This document shows positions 34,942 through 43,669 of a DNA stretch of 64,000 bases, piece after piece. The translations under genes were made by a program, and so were the position numbers. The stretch covers positions 62,001 through 126,000 of the forward strand of contig NZ_BNBS01000008.1 of the NCBI RefSeq assembly GCF_014656075.1. The letters are read 5' to 3'. Positions within the stretch are counted from its first letter, which is position 1; every line of letters starts with the position of its first letter. This stretch comes from Streptomyces hydrogenans. GTDB lineage: Bacteria; Actinomycetota; Actinomycetes; Streptomycetales; Streptomycetaceae. A model generated the notes under the pieces. The model was not told the DNA's origin, made no database searches, and saw nothing but the letters and a program-made list of their open reading frames with translations.

Positions 34942-35763
34942 ATGCGTGGTCCCTTCGCCCGAGCGTTGACGGGTGCCCTGGGTCTGGTCACGGCGGTGGC
35001 AGGAGTGGTGGCCGGTGCCGCCCCGGCCGCGGCGGACAGCGTCGTGGTGGGCGGCAGCCCGGCCGCGATCACCGAAGCGCCCTGGGTGGTGGCCCTGTCC
35101 AGCCGTGACCGGTTCGGGGGTACGCGGGCGGGCCAGTTCTGCGGCGGCGTCGTCGTGGCGCCCACCAAGGTGCTCACCGCGGCCCACTGCCTGGGGCGCG
35201 AGGTGCTCGGCGGTCAGCCCTGGCAGCTGCGGGACTTCTCGGTGATCGCGGGTCGCGCGTCGCTGCGCGGGCAGGGCGGGCAGGAGGTCCGGATCGCGGA
35301 CACCTGGGTGAACCCCGACTACGACCCGACGACCAACTCGGGCGACCTCGCCGTGCTGACCCTCGCCGAATCCCTGCCGGAGTCCTTCGTCATCAAGGTG
35401 GCCGCGCGCGGTGACGCGGCGGAGAACCCGGGGACGGCCGCCGAGGTGTACGGCTGGGGCGACACGAGCGGGAACGGCAGCTACGCCTCCTCGCTCCGCT
35501 CCGCGCACGTCCAGGTACTCCCGGACGCCGCCTGCGAGCGCGCGTACCCGGACGGCTTCGGCGGGGTCTCGTACCGCAAGGAGACCATGCTGTGCGCCGG
35601 CGACCCCCGCGGCGGCCGGGACGCGTGCCAGGGCGACAGCGGCGGCCCGCTGGTGGCACGCGGAGTGCTGGTCGGGCTCGTGTCCTGGGGCAGCGGCTGC
35701 GGACAGGCCGAGAACCCGGGGGTCTACACGCGGGTGTCCACGGTGCTGCCCGAGCGCCTCTGA
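34942..35763 (+). CDS. Secreted trypsin-like serine protease (S1)
   Basis: 273 aa. A Sec signal (about 1-31, ending APAAADS) is followed at once by VVVGGSPA, the mature-type N-terminus. The catalytic triad is H82 (TAAHC), D135 (NSGDLAVL) and S233 (GDSGGP). D227, six residues before the Ser, gives trypsin (Lys/Arg) specificity. Cysteines for several disulfides are present (C67/C83, C198/C218, C229/C253). ATG 34942 has AGGAGG five bases before it. It lies alone between hrdB and a long terminator. Such enzymes are often made during mycelial turnover; the role here is inferred. Confidence 0.94.
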   Translation: MRGPFARALTGALGLVTAVAGVVAGAAPAAADSVVVGGSPAAITEAPWVVALSSRDRFGGTRAGQFCGGVVVAPTKVLTAAHCLGREVLGGQPWQLRDFSVIAGRASLRGQGGQEVRIADTWVNPDYDPTTNSGDLAVLTLAESLPESFVIKVAARGDAAENPGTAAEVYGWGDTSGNGSYASSLRSAHVQVLPDAACERAYPDGFGGVSYRKETMLCAGDPRGGRDACQGDSGGPLVARGVLVGLVSWGSGCGQAENPGVYTRVSTVLPERL

Positions 35764-35876
35764 GGCGCCGCAGGGGCCCTTGGCGGCCCGGCAGCGGACC
35801 GGCACACCTGCCCGACAGGGGCGCGGAGCGAGCGGAGGCGCGGTCCGATGACGGCGGTGCCCCCGTGGGTACGAGA

Positions 35877-35912
35877 ACGGGCGGTCATCCCCCGCAGGGG
35901 ATGACCGCCCGT
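35877..35912. terminator. Bidirectional terminator, 16-bp perfect stem
   Basis: ACGGGCGGTCATCCCC pairs fully with GGGGATGACCGCCCGT across a CGCA loop, between the convergent protease gene and the small zinc-ribbon gene. Confidence 0.8.
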
Positions 35913-35960
35913 CGTCCGGTCGTCAGAGACCGGCCCTTAGCTCGTCGTGGTAGCGCGGAG

Positions 35961-36191
35961 TCAGTGCTCGTCGCCCACCGTGCGGGCCGGCACGTCGGTC
36001 AGCCGGTCCGTCTCATCCTGTATCTCAACGGCGATCTTCTTGAGTTCCGGCTCGAACTTGCGACCGTGATGGGCGCAGAAGAGCAAGTCACCTCCGCTGG
36101 CCAGGACGACACGCAGGTAAGCCTGGGCGCCGCAGCGGTCGCAGCGGTCAGCGGCCGTCAGGGGGCTCGCGGGGGTCAGAACAGTAGTCAC
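35961..36191 (-). CDS. Small zinc-ribbon-like protein (DUF7455)
   Basis: 76 aa. CDRCGAQAYLRVVL and LLFCAHHGRK give two metal-ligand pairs (CxxC and CxHH), the pattern of the small actinomycete DUF7455 proteins. The rest is acidic and helical (ELKKIAVEIQDETDRL). No function is known. GTG 36191 has AGAGG about seven bases upstream. It is divergent from parE across a 435-base gap and convergent with the trypsin gene. Confidence 0.82.
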   Translation of the reverse strand: MTTVLTPASPLTAADRCDRCGAQAYLRVVLASGGDLLFCAHHGRKFEPELKKIAVEIQDETDRLTDVPARTVGDEH

Positions 36192-36626
36192 GTCGCCTCT
36201 TCTCTAGCTCGACGAGCTGTCGTACCAGGGTCAACATCCAACCAGGCCGAAAACGTTCCCGCTCGTGGCTTTTCCTTGAAACTTTTCCCAAGGTGGCTGT
36301 TTGCTGCCGGTTGGCGGCGAATGAGCCGTATTGCGTCGCTCTACGGGTTTCGCATTGCTGTGGTGTGTCGGCCGTCCTCCCGGCGGGGTTGCCGGTTGTT
36401 GATGAGGACGTGCCCGGAGCCTAGATGGTTCATGCCGGGAAGGGAACGTGATGTTCGCGTCACCCCATCGAGGGATCGAACATCCATACGAGTCTGGACT
36501 AGCATGAGCAAACCGGGAGGGTGGCGTTTCAGCGGCCCTACCAGGCATCGGTACCCTCTGTGCGGTGAGCGACGCCGATACTCACCCCATCGGGCAAGAT
36601 CTCAAATTCAGCGAGGAGCGAACCGC
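36192..36626. other. Divergent regulatory gap, DUF7455 / parE
   Basis: 435 bases with lower GC than the genes around. No ORF has a sensible start or codon use. It holds an 8-bp inverted repeat (36450-36484) and the parE SD at 36613-36618. TAGCAT at 36500-36505 might be a -10 for parE, without a good -35. Confidence 0.5.
36450..36484. repeat. Inverted repeat upstream of parE
   Basis: GATGTTCG (36450-36457) and CGAACATC (36477-36484) are perfect inverted arms 19 bases apart. The right arm is within a weak SOS-box half-site (TCGAAC). It might be an operator for parE or the divergent small gene. Confidence 0.35.
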
Positions 36627-38744
36627 GTGACCGCCGAAACGTCCGTGCCGTCCAGTGCGCTGCTGACCGCAGACCGTGACGGTTCCAACTACACCGCGCG
36701 GCACCTGCTCGTCCTCGAAGGGCTCGAAGCGGTCCGCAAGCGTCCCGGAATGTACATCGGGTCCACGGACAGCCGTGGCCTGATGCACTGCCTCTGGGAG
36801 ATCATCGACAACTCGGTCGACGAGGCCCTGGGCGGCTACTGCGACCGCATCGACGTCATCCTCCACGACGACGGGTCCGTCGAGGTCCGCGACAACGGCC
36901 GGGGCATCCCGGTCGACGTCGAGCCCAAGACCGGCCTGTCCGGCGTCGAGGTCGTCATGACCAAGCTGCACGCCGGCGGAAAGTTCGGAGGCGGCTCGTA
37001 CGCGGCCTCCGGCGGTCTGCACGGCGTCGGCGCCTCCGTGGTCAACGCCCTCTCGGCCCGCCTCGACGTCGAGGTCGACCGGAACGGCGCCACGCACGCG
37101 ATCAGCTTCCGGCGCGGCGTCCCCGGCATCTTCACCGAGCAGGGCCCCGACAGCCCCTTCGACCCGGCGAGCGGTCTGGTCAAGGGCAAGCGGGTGCCCA
37201 AGACCCGCACCGGCACCCGCGTCCGCTACTGGGCCGACCGCCAGATCTTCCTCAAGGACGCCAAGCTCGCCCTGGACGGGCTGCACCAGCGCGCCCGCCA
37301 GACGGCCTTCCTCGTGCCCGGCCTCACCATCGTCGTCCGCGACGAGCGGGACCTGGAGGGCATCGGCAAGAGCGAGGAGGTCTTCCGCTTCGACGGCGGC
37401 ATCAGCGAGTTCTGCGAGTTCCTCGCGCAGGACAAGGCCGTCTGCGACGTGCTGCGCCTCACCGGCCAGGGCACCTTCAAGGAGACCGTGCCGGTCCTCG
37501 ACGACCGCGGCCACATGACCCCCACCGAGGTCACCCGCGAGCTCGGCGTCGACGTCGCCCTGCGCTGGGGCACCGGGTACGACACCACCGTCCGGTCCTT
37601 CGTGAACATCATCGCCACCCCCAAGGGCGGCACCCACGTCTCCGGCTTCGAGCAGGCCATCACCAAGACGGTGAACGAGGTGCTGCGCTCGGCCAAGATG
37701 CTGCGCGTCGCCGAGGACGACATCGTCAAGGACGACGCCCTGGAGGGCATGACCGCGGTCGTCACCGTGCGTCTCGCCGAGCCGCAGTTCGAGGGCCAGA
37801 CCAAGGAGGTCCTCGGCACCTCGGCGGCCCGCCGGATCGTCGCCACCGTGGTCGCCCGCGAGCTCAAGGCCTTCCTGACCTCCACCAAGCGGGACGCCAA
37901 GGCCCAGGCCCGGGCCGTCCTGGAGAAGGCCGTCGCCGCGGCCCGGACCCGGATCGCCGCCCGCCAGCACAAGGAGGCGCAGCGCCGGAAGACCGCCCTG
38001 GAGTCCTCCTCGCTGCCGGCGAAGCTGGCCGACTGCCGCAGCGACGACGTCGAGCGCAGCGAGCTCTTCATCGTCGAGGGAGACTCCGCGCTCGGCACCG
38101 CCAAGCTCGCCCGCAACAGCGAGTTCCAGGCCCTGCTGCCGATCCGCGGCAAGATCCTCAACGTCCAGAAGTCGTCCGTCTCGGACATGCTCAAGAACGC
38201 CGAGTGCGGCGCGATCATCCAGGTCATAGGAGCGGGCTCCGGCCGCACCTTCGACATCGACGCGGCCCGGTACGGCAAGGTCATCATGATGACCGACGCC
38301 GACGTCGACGGCTCGCACATCCGCACGCTGCTGCTGACCCTCTTCCAGCGCTACATGCGCCCGATGGTCGAGGCCGGCCGGGTGTTCGCCGCCGTGCCGC
38401 CGCTGCACCGGATCGAGCTGGTCCAGCCCAAGAGGGGCCAGGACAAGTACGTGTACACGTACTCCGACAACGAGCTGCGGCAGACGCTCCTGGAGTTCCA
38501 GCGCAAGGGGGTCCGCTACAAGGACTCCATCCAGCGCTACAAGGGCCTCGGAGAGATGGACGCCGACCAGCTCGCGGAGACCACGATGGACCCGCGCCAC
38601 CGCACCCTGCGCCGGATCAACATCGGCGACCTGGACGCGGCCGAGACGGTCTTCGACCTGCTGATGGGCAACGACGTGGCGCCGCGCAAGGAGTTCATCA
38701 CCAGCTCCGCGGCGACCCTCGACCGCTCGCGCATCGACGCCTGA
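36627..38744 (+). CDS. parE: DNA topoisomerase IV subunit B (ParE)
   Basis: 705 aa. GHKL ATPase: N62 and E66 in DNSVDEA, DNGRGIPV, GGLHGVGASVVN. Toprim: EGDSALG with E484 and DADVDGSH with D557, D559, D561, the metal-binding carboxylates. It lacks the long insert of some gyrase B proteins. With ParC (47186-49645) it should decatenate daughter chromosomes. Placement apart from gyrA/gyrB and paired with ParC 8 kb away supports ParE over GyrB. GTG 36627 follows GAGGAG by eight bases. Confidence 0.95.
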   Translation: MTAETSVPSSALLTADRDGSNYTARHLLVLEGLEAVRKRPGMYIGSTDSRGLMHCLWEIIDNSVDEALGGYCDRIDVILHDDGSVEVRDNGRGIPVDVEPKTGLSGVEVVMTKLHAGGKFGGGSYAASGGLHGVGASVVNALSARLDVEVDRNGATHAISFRRGVPGIFTEQGPDSPFDPASGLVKGKRVPKTRTGTRVRYWADRQIFLKDAKLALDGLHQRARQTAFLVPGLTIVVRDERDLEGIGKSEEVFRFDGGISEFCEFLAQDKAVCDVLRLTGQGTFKETVPVLDDRGHMTPTEVTRELGVDVALRWGTGYDTTVRSFVNIIATPKGGTHVSGFEQAITKTVNEVLRSAKMLRVAEDDIVKDDALEGMTAVVTVRLAEPQFEGQTKEVLGTSAARRIVATVVARELKAFLTSTKRDAKAQARAVLEKAVAAARTRIAARQHKEAQRRKTALESSSLPAKLADCRSDDVERSELFIVEGDSALGTAKLARNSEFQALLPIRGKILNVQKSSVSDMLKNAECGAIIQVIGAGSGRTFDIDAARYGKVIMMTDADVDGSHIRTLLLTLFQRYMRPMVEAGRVFAAVPPLHRIELVQPKRGQDKYVYTYSDNELRQTLLEFQRKGVRYKDSIQRYKGLGEMDADQLAETTMDPRHRTLRRINIGDLDAAETVFDLLMGNDVAPRKEFITSSAATLDRSRIDA

Positions 38745-38780
38745 GCCGCACCACCGCACGACCCGCACCACCGCACGACC

Positions 38781-38822
38781 CGCACCCGCCCGGCCCCGCC
38801 CGGCCGGCGCCGGGCGGGTGCG
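38781..38822 (+). terminator. parE terminator
   Basis: CGCACCCGCCCGGC and GCCGGGCGGGTGCG pair over 14 bp with a 14-base loop. Just before it a 17-base unit (CCGCACCACCGCACGAC) is repeated in tandem directly after the parE stop. Confidence 0.7.
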
Positions 38823-38977
38823 GCGTCCATACGCATATCGGTGCGGTCCGGTCAGGAACCGGGACGAAGAGTCACCTGATGGGGTGAAGACCGGAGGGAG
38901 AAGAGTCCGGGATCTGCCCACTCTGTCCATCCTTGGGCACGCGGCCGAAACGGTTCGCTGACAAGGAGAGTTGACCG

Positions 38978-39409
38978 GTGGAGCAGCTGGACGAGCAGGA
39001 GCGCGCGGGGGCGCGGGACGACGGGGCGGCGACGGGGGTGCCGCGCCCGCGGTACGACGAGGCCGGGCACCGGACGCCCGGGGCGGCCGAGATCTACCTG
39101 GAGGTCCAGCGGAGCCCCGCCTTCCAGGAGGTGCGGCGCCGTTACCGCCGCTTCGCCTTCCCCGCGACCGTCGCCTTCCTCCTCTGGTACCTCGCCTACG
39201 TCGTGGCCGCCACGGCCGCACCCGGCCTGATGGCCCGCCCGGTGGCCGGCGCGGTCAACGTGGCGATGGTCGCGGGCCTCGGCCAGTTCCTCACCACCTT
39301 CCTCCTCACCTGGGCCTACGCGCGCCACGCGCGGCTGCGCCGGGACCGGGCGGCGCTCGAACTGCGCTGGGACACCCAGGAGATGACGAGAGGGGCCGGA
39401 CAGTGGTGA
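38978..39409 (+). CDS. DUF485 inner-membrane protein, symporter partner
   Basis: 143 aa. After a hydrophilic N-terminus (about 55 residues), two membrane helices are visible: FAFPATVAFLLWYLAYVVAA and VAMVAGLGQFLTTFLLTWAY, with R/D-rich flanks, typical of DUF485 (YjcH). YjcH is encoded with the acetate permease ActP. GTG 38978 has AAGGAG nine bases before it. The stop overlaps the GTG of the next gene (GTGA), indicating coupled translation. Confidence 0.9.
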   Translation: MEQLDEQERAGARDDGAATGVPRPRYDEAGHRTPGAAEIYLEVQRSPAFQEVRRRYRRFAFPATVAFLLWYLAYVVAATAAPGLMARPVAGAVNVAMVAGLGQFLTTFLLTWAYARHARLRRDRAALELRWDTQEMTRGAGQW

Positions 39410-40998
39410 CCGGAGACCACCAGACGCTCGCCCTGCTGCTCTTCAGCGCCTTCGTCGCCGTGACCCTCGGCATCACCACCTGGGTGAGCCGCAACCGGCA
39501 CGGCTCGACCGAGGAGTTCTACGCCGGCGGCCGGCTCTTCTCGCCGATGGAGAACGGATTCGCCATCGCCGGCGACTACATGTCCGCGGCCTCCTTCCTC
39601 GGCATCTCCGGCCTCATCGCGCTCTACGGCTACGACGGCATGCTCTACTCGGTCGGCTTCCTGGTCGCCTGGCTGGTCGTGCTGCTGCTCGTCGCCGAAC
39701 TCGTCCGCAACTGCGGCCGGTTCACCCTCGCCGACGTCGTCGCCGCGCGGATGGCCGAACGGCCCGTCCGCATCGCGGCCGGCACCTCCTCGGTGGCCGT
39801 GTCGGTGCTCTACCTCGTGGCCCAGATGGTCGGCGCCGGCAGTCTGGTGGCCCTCCTGCTGGGCGGCACTGGCGAGGCGGCCCGCACCTGGACGGTCATC
39901 GGCGTCGGCGCGCTGATGGTGATCTACGTGTCGCTGGGCGGGATGCGGGCCACCACCTGGATCCAGATCGTCAAGGCGGTGCTGCTGATGGCGGGCACCG
40001 TGGCGCTCACCGTGCTCGTCCTGATCCGCTTCCACGGCGACATCGACAGCCTGCTCAGCACCGCCGCCGAGCGCAGCGGGCACGGAACCGCCTTCCTCGG
40101 CCCCGGGCTGCGCTACGGCGGCGACTGGACGGCCCGGCTCGACTTCATCAGCCTCGGCCTCGCGCTCGTCCTCGGCACCGCCGGACTGCCCCACATCCTG
40201 TCCCGCTTCTACACCGTGCCCACCGCGCGGGCCGCCCGCCGCTCCGTCGTCTGGTCCATCGGCCTCATCGGCGGCTTCTACCTGATGACGATCGTCCTCG
40301 GCTTCGGTGCCGCCGCCCTCATCGGCTCCGACGAGGTCCGCGCCTCCAACGCCTCGGGGAACACGGCCGTCCCGCTGCTCGCGCTCGACCTCGGCGGGGG
40401 AGCGGGCTCCACCGGCGGCACGGTGCTCTTCGCGGTCGTCGCGGCCGTCGCCTTCGCGACCATCCTCGCCGTCGTCGCCGGGATCACCCTGGCCTCCTCG
40501 GCCTCCGTCGCCCACGACCTCTACGCCTCGCTGCGGCGGCCCGACGGCAGGCAGTACAGCGAGGTCGCGGTCGCCCGGGTGGCCGCCGCCGTCATCGGCG
40601 CGGCCGCGATCGGACTGGGGCTGCTGGCCAGCGACCTCAACGTGGCCTTCCTCGTCGGGCTCGCCTTCGCGGTCGCCGCCTCGGCCAACCTCCCGGTGCT
40701 GCTCTACTCGCTCTTCTGGCGCCGCTTCACCACCCGGGGAGCGGTCTGGTCCGTCTACGGCGGACTCGTCCCCGCGGTGCTCCTGGTGCTGCTGTCACCG
40801 GTGGTCTCCGGCAGTCCGGACGCGCTCTTCCCGGGCGTCGACCTCCAGGTCTTCCCGCTGCAGAACCCGGGCGTGGTCTCCATCCCGCTCGGCTTCCTCG
40901 CCGGCTGGCTCGGCACCGTCACCTCGCCCGAGCCGCCCGACGAGGCGCGGCACGCCGAGACCGAGGTGCGGGCGCTCACCGGGGCCGGGGCCGTCTGA
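39406..40998 (+). CDS. Sodium/solute symporter, ActP (acetate) type
   Basis: 530 aa with about 13 membrane helices. SSS family features: STEEFYAGGRLFSPMENGFA near the N-terminus, GISGLIALYGYDGM and GTAGLPHILSRFYTVP. The DUF485 partner before it points to the ActP branch, which takes up acetate or other short monocarboxylates with a cation. GTG 39406 overlaps the previous stop by four bases; GTG 39403 is also in frame. It converges on a citrate/dicarboxylate-type two-component system 14 bases away, which may sense the same substrates. Confidence 0.9.
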   Translation: MTGDHQTLALLLFSAFVAVTLGITTWVSRNRHGSTEEFYAGGRLFSPMENGFAIAGDYMSAASFLGISGLIALYGYDGMLYSVGFLVAWLVVLLLVAELVRNCGRFTLADVVAARMAERPVRIAAGTSSVAVSVLYLVAQMVGAGSLVALLLGGTGEAARTWTVIGVGALMVIYVSLGGMRATTWIQIVKAVLLMAGTVALTVLVLIRFHGDIDSLLSTAAERSGHGTAFLGPGLRYGGDWTARLDFISLGLALVLGTAGLPHILSRFYTVPTARAARRSVVWSIGLIGGFYLMTIVLGFGAAALIGSDEVRASNASGNTAVPLLALDLGGGAGSTGGTVLFAVVAAVAFATILAVVAGITLASSASVAHDLYASLRRPDGRQYSEVAVARVAAAVIGAAAIGLGLLASDLNVAFLVGLAFAVAASANLPVLLYSLFWRRFTTRGAVWSVYGGLVPAVLLVLLSPVVSGSPDALFPGVDLQVFPLQNPGVVSIPLGFLAGWLGTVTSPEPPDEARHAETEVRALTGAGAV

Positions 40999-41012
40999 TC
41001 CCTCCCGGCGCG

Positions 41013-41693
41013 TCAGGGCGAGGAGACCCAGGTGTAGCGGTGCTCGGGGCGACCGGTCTCGCCGTACCGGAGGGAGAGCCGTACCCGCCCGGAGCGTTCG
41101 AGGAGTTTGAGGTAGCGCTGGGCGGTCTGGCGGCTGACGCCGGCCCGCTCGGCCAGCTCCTGGGTGGAGAGCGGGCCGTCGGCGGCCAGCAGCACCTGGC
41201 GGACCAGCTCGGCCGTGGTCGGCGAGTGCCCCTTGGGCAGGTCGGGGGTGGCGGCGCCCGCCGCCAGGGTGCCGAAGATGCGGTCGACCTCGGCCTGTTC
41301 GGCCTCGCCGCCGCCCTCCAGGGTGCGGCGGAGCGTCGCGTACGCCTCCAGCTTGGAGCGCAGTCCGGCGAAGTTGAACGGCTTGACCAGGTACTGGAGG
41401 GCGCCGTGTCGCATCGCCGCCTGCACGGTCGCCACGTCCCGGGCCGCGGTCACCATGATCACGTCGCACTGGTGGCCGCGGGCCCGCAGCTCGCGGATGG
41501 CGGCGAGGCCGTTCTCGTCCGGGAGGTAGTGGTCGAGGAGGACCAGGTCCACCGGCCGGCCGTCCAGCACGGCCAGGGCCTCGGCCGTCGAGTGGGCGGT
41601 GGCGGCGACCCGGAAGCCGGGCAGCTTGGTCACGTACGCGGCGTTCACCCGCGCCACGCGGGCGTCGTCGTCGACGACGAGCACGTCGATCAT
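41013..41693 (-). CDS. Response regulator, CitB/DcuR type
   Basis: 226 aa. Receiver domain: D8-D10 acidic cluster, phospho-acceptor D54 (VLLDHYLPDENG), and Lys in YLVKPFNF. The C-terminal HTH (LSTQELAERAGVSRQTAQRY) is of the CitB-like type. The start ATG 41693 overlaps the histidine kinase stop (ATGA), with GAGGAG upstream inside that gene. It should control genes for uptake or use of a carboxylate; the convergent acetate-type symporter is an obvious candidate but the sequence does not prove it. Confidence 0.92.
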   Translation of the reverse strand: MIDVLVVDDDARVARVNAAYVTKLPGFRVAATAHSTAEALAVLDGRPVDLVLLDHYLPDENGLAAIRELRARGHQCDVIMVTAARDVATVQAAMRHGALQYLVKPFNFAGLRSKLEAYATLRRTLEGGGEAEQAEVDRIFGTLAAGAATPDLPKGHSPTTAELVRQVLLAADGPLSTQELAERAGVSRQTAQRYLKLLERSGRVRLSLRYGETGRPEHRYTWVSSP

Positions 41694-43381
41694 CGGGAGA
41701 GCTCCTCGGCCGCGGTCGGGTCCACCGGTCCGCGCGGTGCGGGCGGCGCGGTCTCCGTCAGGGCGTCCGGCAGGACCACGGTGAACTCCGCGCCGCCGGC
41801 CGGTCCGGCCGCCACCCGCGCGCTGCCTCCGCGCCGTTCGGCGAGGCGCCGGACCAGTGCCAGGCCGAGGCCGCGCCGGCCGTGGGCGGGCGGTTCCTTG
41901 GTCGTCCACCCCTCGGTGAAGATCATTTCCCGGCGCTCCTCGGGGACGCCGGGCCCGCTGTCCGCGACCCGCAGGACCACCGTCCGGCCGTCGGCGCGCA
42001 GCGCCACCTCGACCCGGGCGTCCGGGCCGCCCGAGGCGGCGTCCAGGGCGTTGTCCACGAGGTTGCCGACGACGGTGACCAGCTCGCGGGGGTCGACCAG
42101 CCGGTCCGGGAGCAGCGAGTCGGGGGCGATCCGCAGCGCGACGCCGCGCTCGGCGGCGACCGTCGCCTTGCCGACCAGGAGGGCGGCGAGCAGCGGGTCG
42201 TGGACCTTCTCGGTGACCTGCTCGGCGGTCGCCCGGTGGACCCCGACGACCTCGGTGACGAAGTCGGCCGCCTCCTCGTACAGCTCCAGCTCCAGGAGCC
42301 CCAGGAGGGTGTGCAGACGGTTGGCGTGCTCGTGGTCCTGGGCCCGCAGGGCGTCGATCAGACCGCGGGTGGAGTCCAGCTCCCGGCCGAGCCGCTCCAG
42401 CTCGGTGCGGTCGCGCAGGGTCGCCACGGCGCCGCCGTCGTCCGTGGGCATCCGGTTGGCGATCAGCACCCGGTGCCCCTGGACGGTCACCAGGTCGGCG
42501 CCGGTCACCCGGCCGGTCAGCACGTCCGCGGTGCGGCCGGGGCCGAGGAGCGCGTCGAGCGGCCGTCCGGCGGCGTCGGGGCCGAGGCCGAGCAGGCGCT
42601 GGGCCTCGTCGTTGAGGAGCCGTACGGACCCCTTGCGGTCGAGGGCCACCACGCCCTCGCGGATGCCGTGGAGCATCGCCTCGCGCTCGGCGAGCAGTGC
42701 CGAGATGTCGGAGAAGGCCAGGTCACGGGTCTGTCGCTGGATGCGCCGGGAGATCAGGTACGCCGCGAGGGCGCCGGCCGCGAGCGCGCCGCCCGCGTAG
42801 GCCAGGAGGCCGGGGATCGCGGAGAGGAGCCGGTCGCGGACGCTGTCGTACGCGATGCCGACGGAGACCGCGCCGACGATCCCGCCGTCGGCGTTCCGCA
42901 GCGGCGCCTTGCCGCGCGCCGAGCGGCCGAGGGTGCCGCTGTCGATCTCCATGACCTCGCGGCCCGCCAGGGCCTCGCTCGGGTCGGTGGAGACGGTCCG
43001 GCCGATCTGGACGGGGTCGGGGTGCGACCAGCGCACGCCGCGGGTGTCCATGACGACCACGTACTCGGCGCCGGTCGCCGCCCGGACCCGTTCCGCCTCG
43101 CGCTGCACCGGCCCGGTCGCCGACGGGGGCCCGCCGGCCAGGTCGGCGGCCGTACGGGTGGAGGCGATGGTCTCCGCGATGGCGAGGGCCCGCCGCATGG
43201 CCTGGTCGTCGAGCTGGGCGCTCAGCGGGGCCAGGAAGAAGCCGGTGGCCAGCACCGTGACGCCGGTGGCGACGGCCAGCTGCATCAGCAGCACCTGCGA
43301 GAACACCCGCCGCGGCCATCCCAGCCGTCGCCGTCGGCGCACGGCGGGGCGTGCGGAGGGGATCGAAGCGCTGCGGGTCAT
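41690..43381 (-). CDS. Sensor histidine kinase, CitA/DcuS type
   Basis: 563 aa. TM1 about 27-51, periplasmic-type sensor 52-185 (sCache-like, with VMDTRGVRWSHPDP), TM2 about 187-210, cytoplasmic PAS 225-330, and the SpoOB-like dimerisation helix DHEHANRLHTLLGL with phospho-His H350. The ATPase has N-box residues N440/N444 (GNLVDNALDAA), DSGPGVP and GRRGLGLAL. The layout matches extracellular di/tricarboxylate sensors. A TACCGT element seven bases before ATG 43381 and the lack of an SD suggest a leaderless transcript. Translation is coupled to the response regulator. Confidence 0.92.
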   Translation of the reverse strand: MTRSASIPSARPAVRRRRRLGWPRRVFSQVLLMQLAVATGVTVLATGFFLAPLSAQLDDQAMRRALAIAETIASTRTAADLAGGPPSATGPVQREAERVRAATGAEYVVVMDTRGVRWSHPDPVQIGRTVSTDPSEALAGREVMEIDSGTLGRSARGKAPLRNADGGIVGAVSVGIAYDSVRDRLLSAIPGLLAYAGGALAAGALAAYLISRRIQRQTRDLAFSDISALLAEREAMLHGIREGVVALDRKGSVRLLNDEAQRLLGLGPDAAGRPLDALLGPGRTADVLTGRVTGADLVTVQGHRVLIANRMPTDDGGAVATLRDRTELERLGRELDSTRGLIDALRAQDHEHANRLHTLLGLLELELYEEAADFVTEVVGVHRATAEQVTEKVHDPLLAALLVGKATVAAERGVALRIAPDSLLPDRLVDPRELVTVVGNLVDNALDAASGGPDARVEVALRADGRTVVLRVADSGPGVPEERREMIFTEGWTTKEPPAHGRRGLGLALVRRLAERRGGSARVAAGPAGGAEFTVVLPDALTETAPPAPRGPVDPTAAEELSR

Positions 43382-43454
43382 GCCCGAAACGGTACGGGGA
43401 CGGCGCGCGCGACCGGAAACGCGACGGGATCGGGGGGCGGGAGCCCCGGCGGGG

Positions 43455-43466
43455 CACGCGCGCGTG
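43455..43466. repeat. 12-bp palindrome CACGCGCGCGTG, copy 1
   Basis: Perfect palindrome in the 288-base divergent gap between the histidine kinase and CobW genes. Copy 2 begins 99 bases further on. Confidence 0.5.
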
Positions 43467-43550
43467 GGGGACGGGTTTCCGGCGGAGCGCCGTCGAGGGG
43501 GCTCCTGGCGGGGTGGGCCGGGCCGGGGCCGCGAGGGGGGTGATGGAGTG

Positions 43551-43568
43551 CCCCACGCGCGCGTGGGG
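43551..43568. repeat. 18-bp palindrome with copy 2 of CACGCGCGCGTG
   Basis: CCCCACGCGCGCGTGGGG is a perfect 18-bp palindrome, about 27 bases before a possible -10 (TATCCT, 43595-43600) for the CobW gene. Two copies of a rare palindrome in one promoter region suggest paired operator sites. Confidence 0.5.
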
Positions 43569-43669
43569 CAGGGGGAGCGTGGGGGTGGGCTGCCTATCCT
43601 GGAGGGCCGGCCGCTCCTGGGAGGGGTCGGAGAGTCGCCCCTCGTGCCGTCCAGCGAAAGGCTTGCTTC

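Noticed and set aside
36475..36490. SOS box upstream of parE
   Set aside because: Only the left half (TCGAAC) fits; the right half is ATACGA and parE is not a usual SOS gene. It is noted instead as part of an inverted repeat.
36231..36548. 105-codon frame on the minus strand in the parE upstream gap
   Set aside because: No SD, unusual composition for the genome and no similarity that I recognise; it overlaps the regulatory region of two genes.
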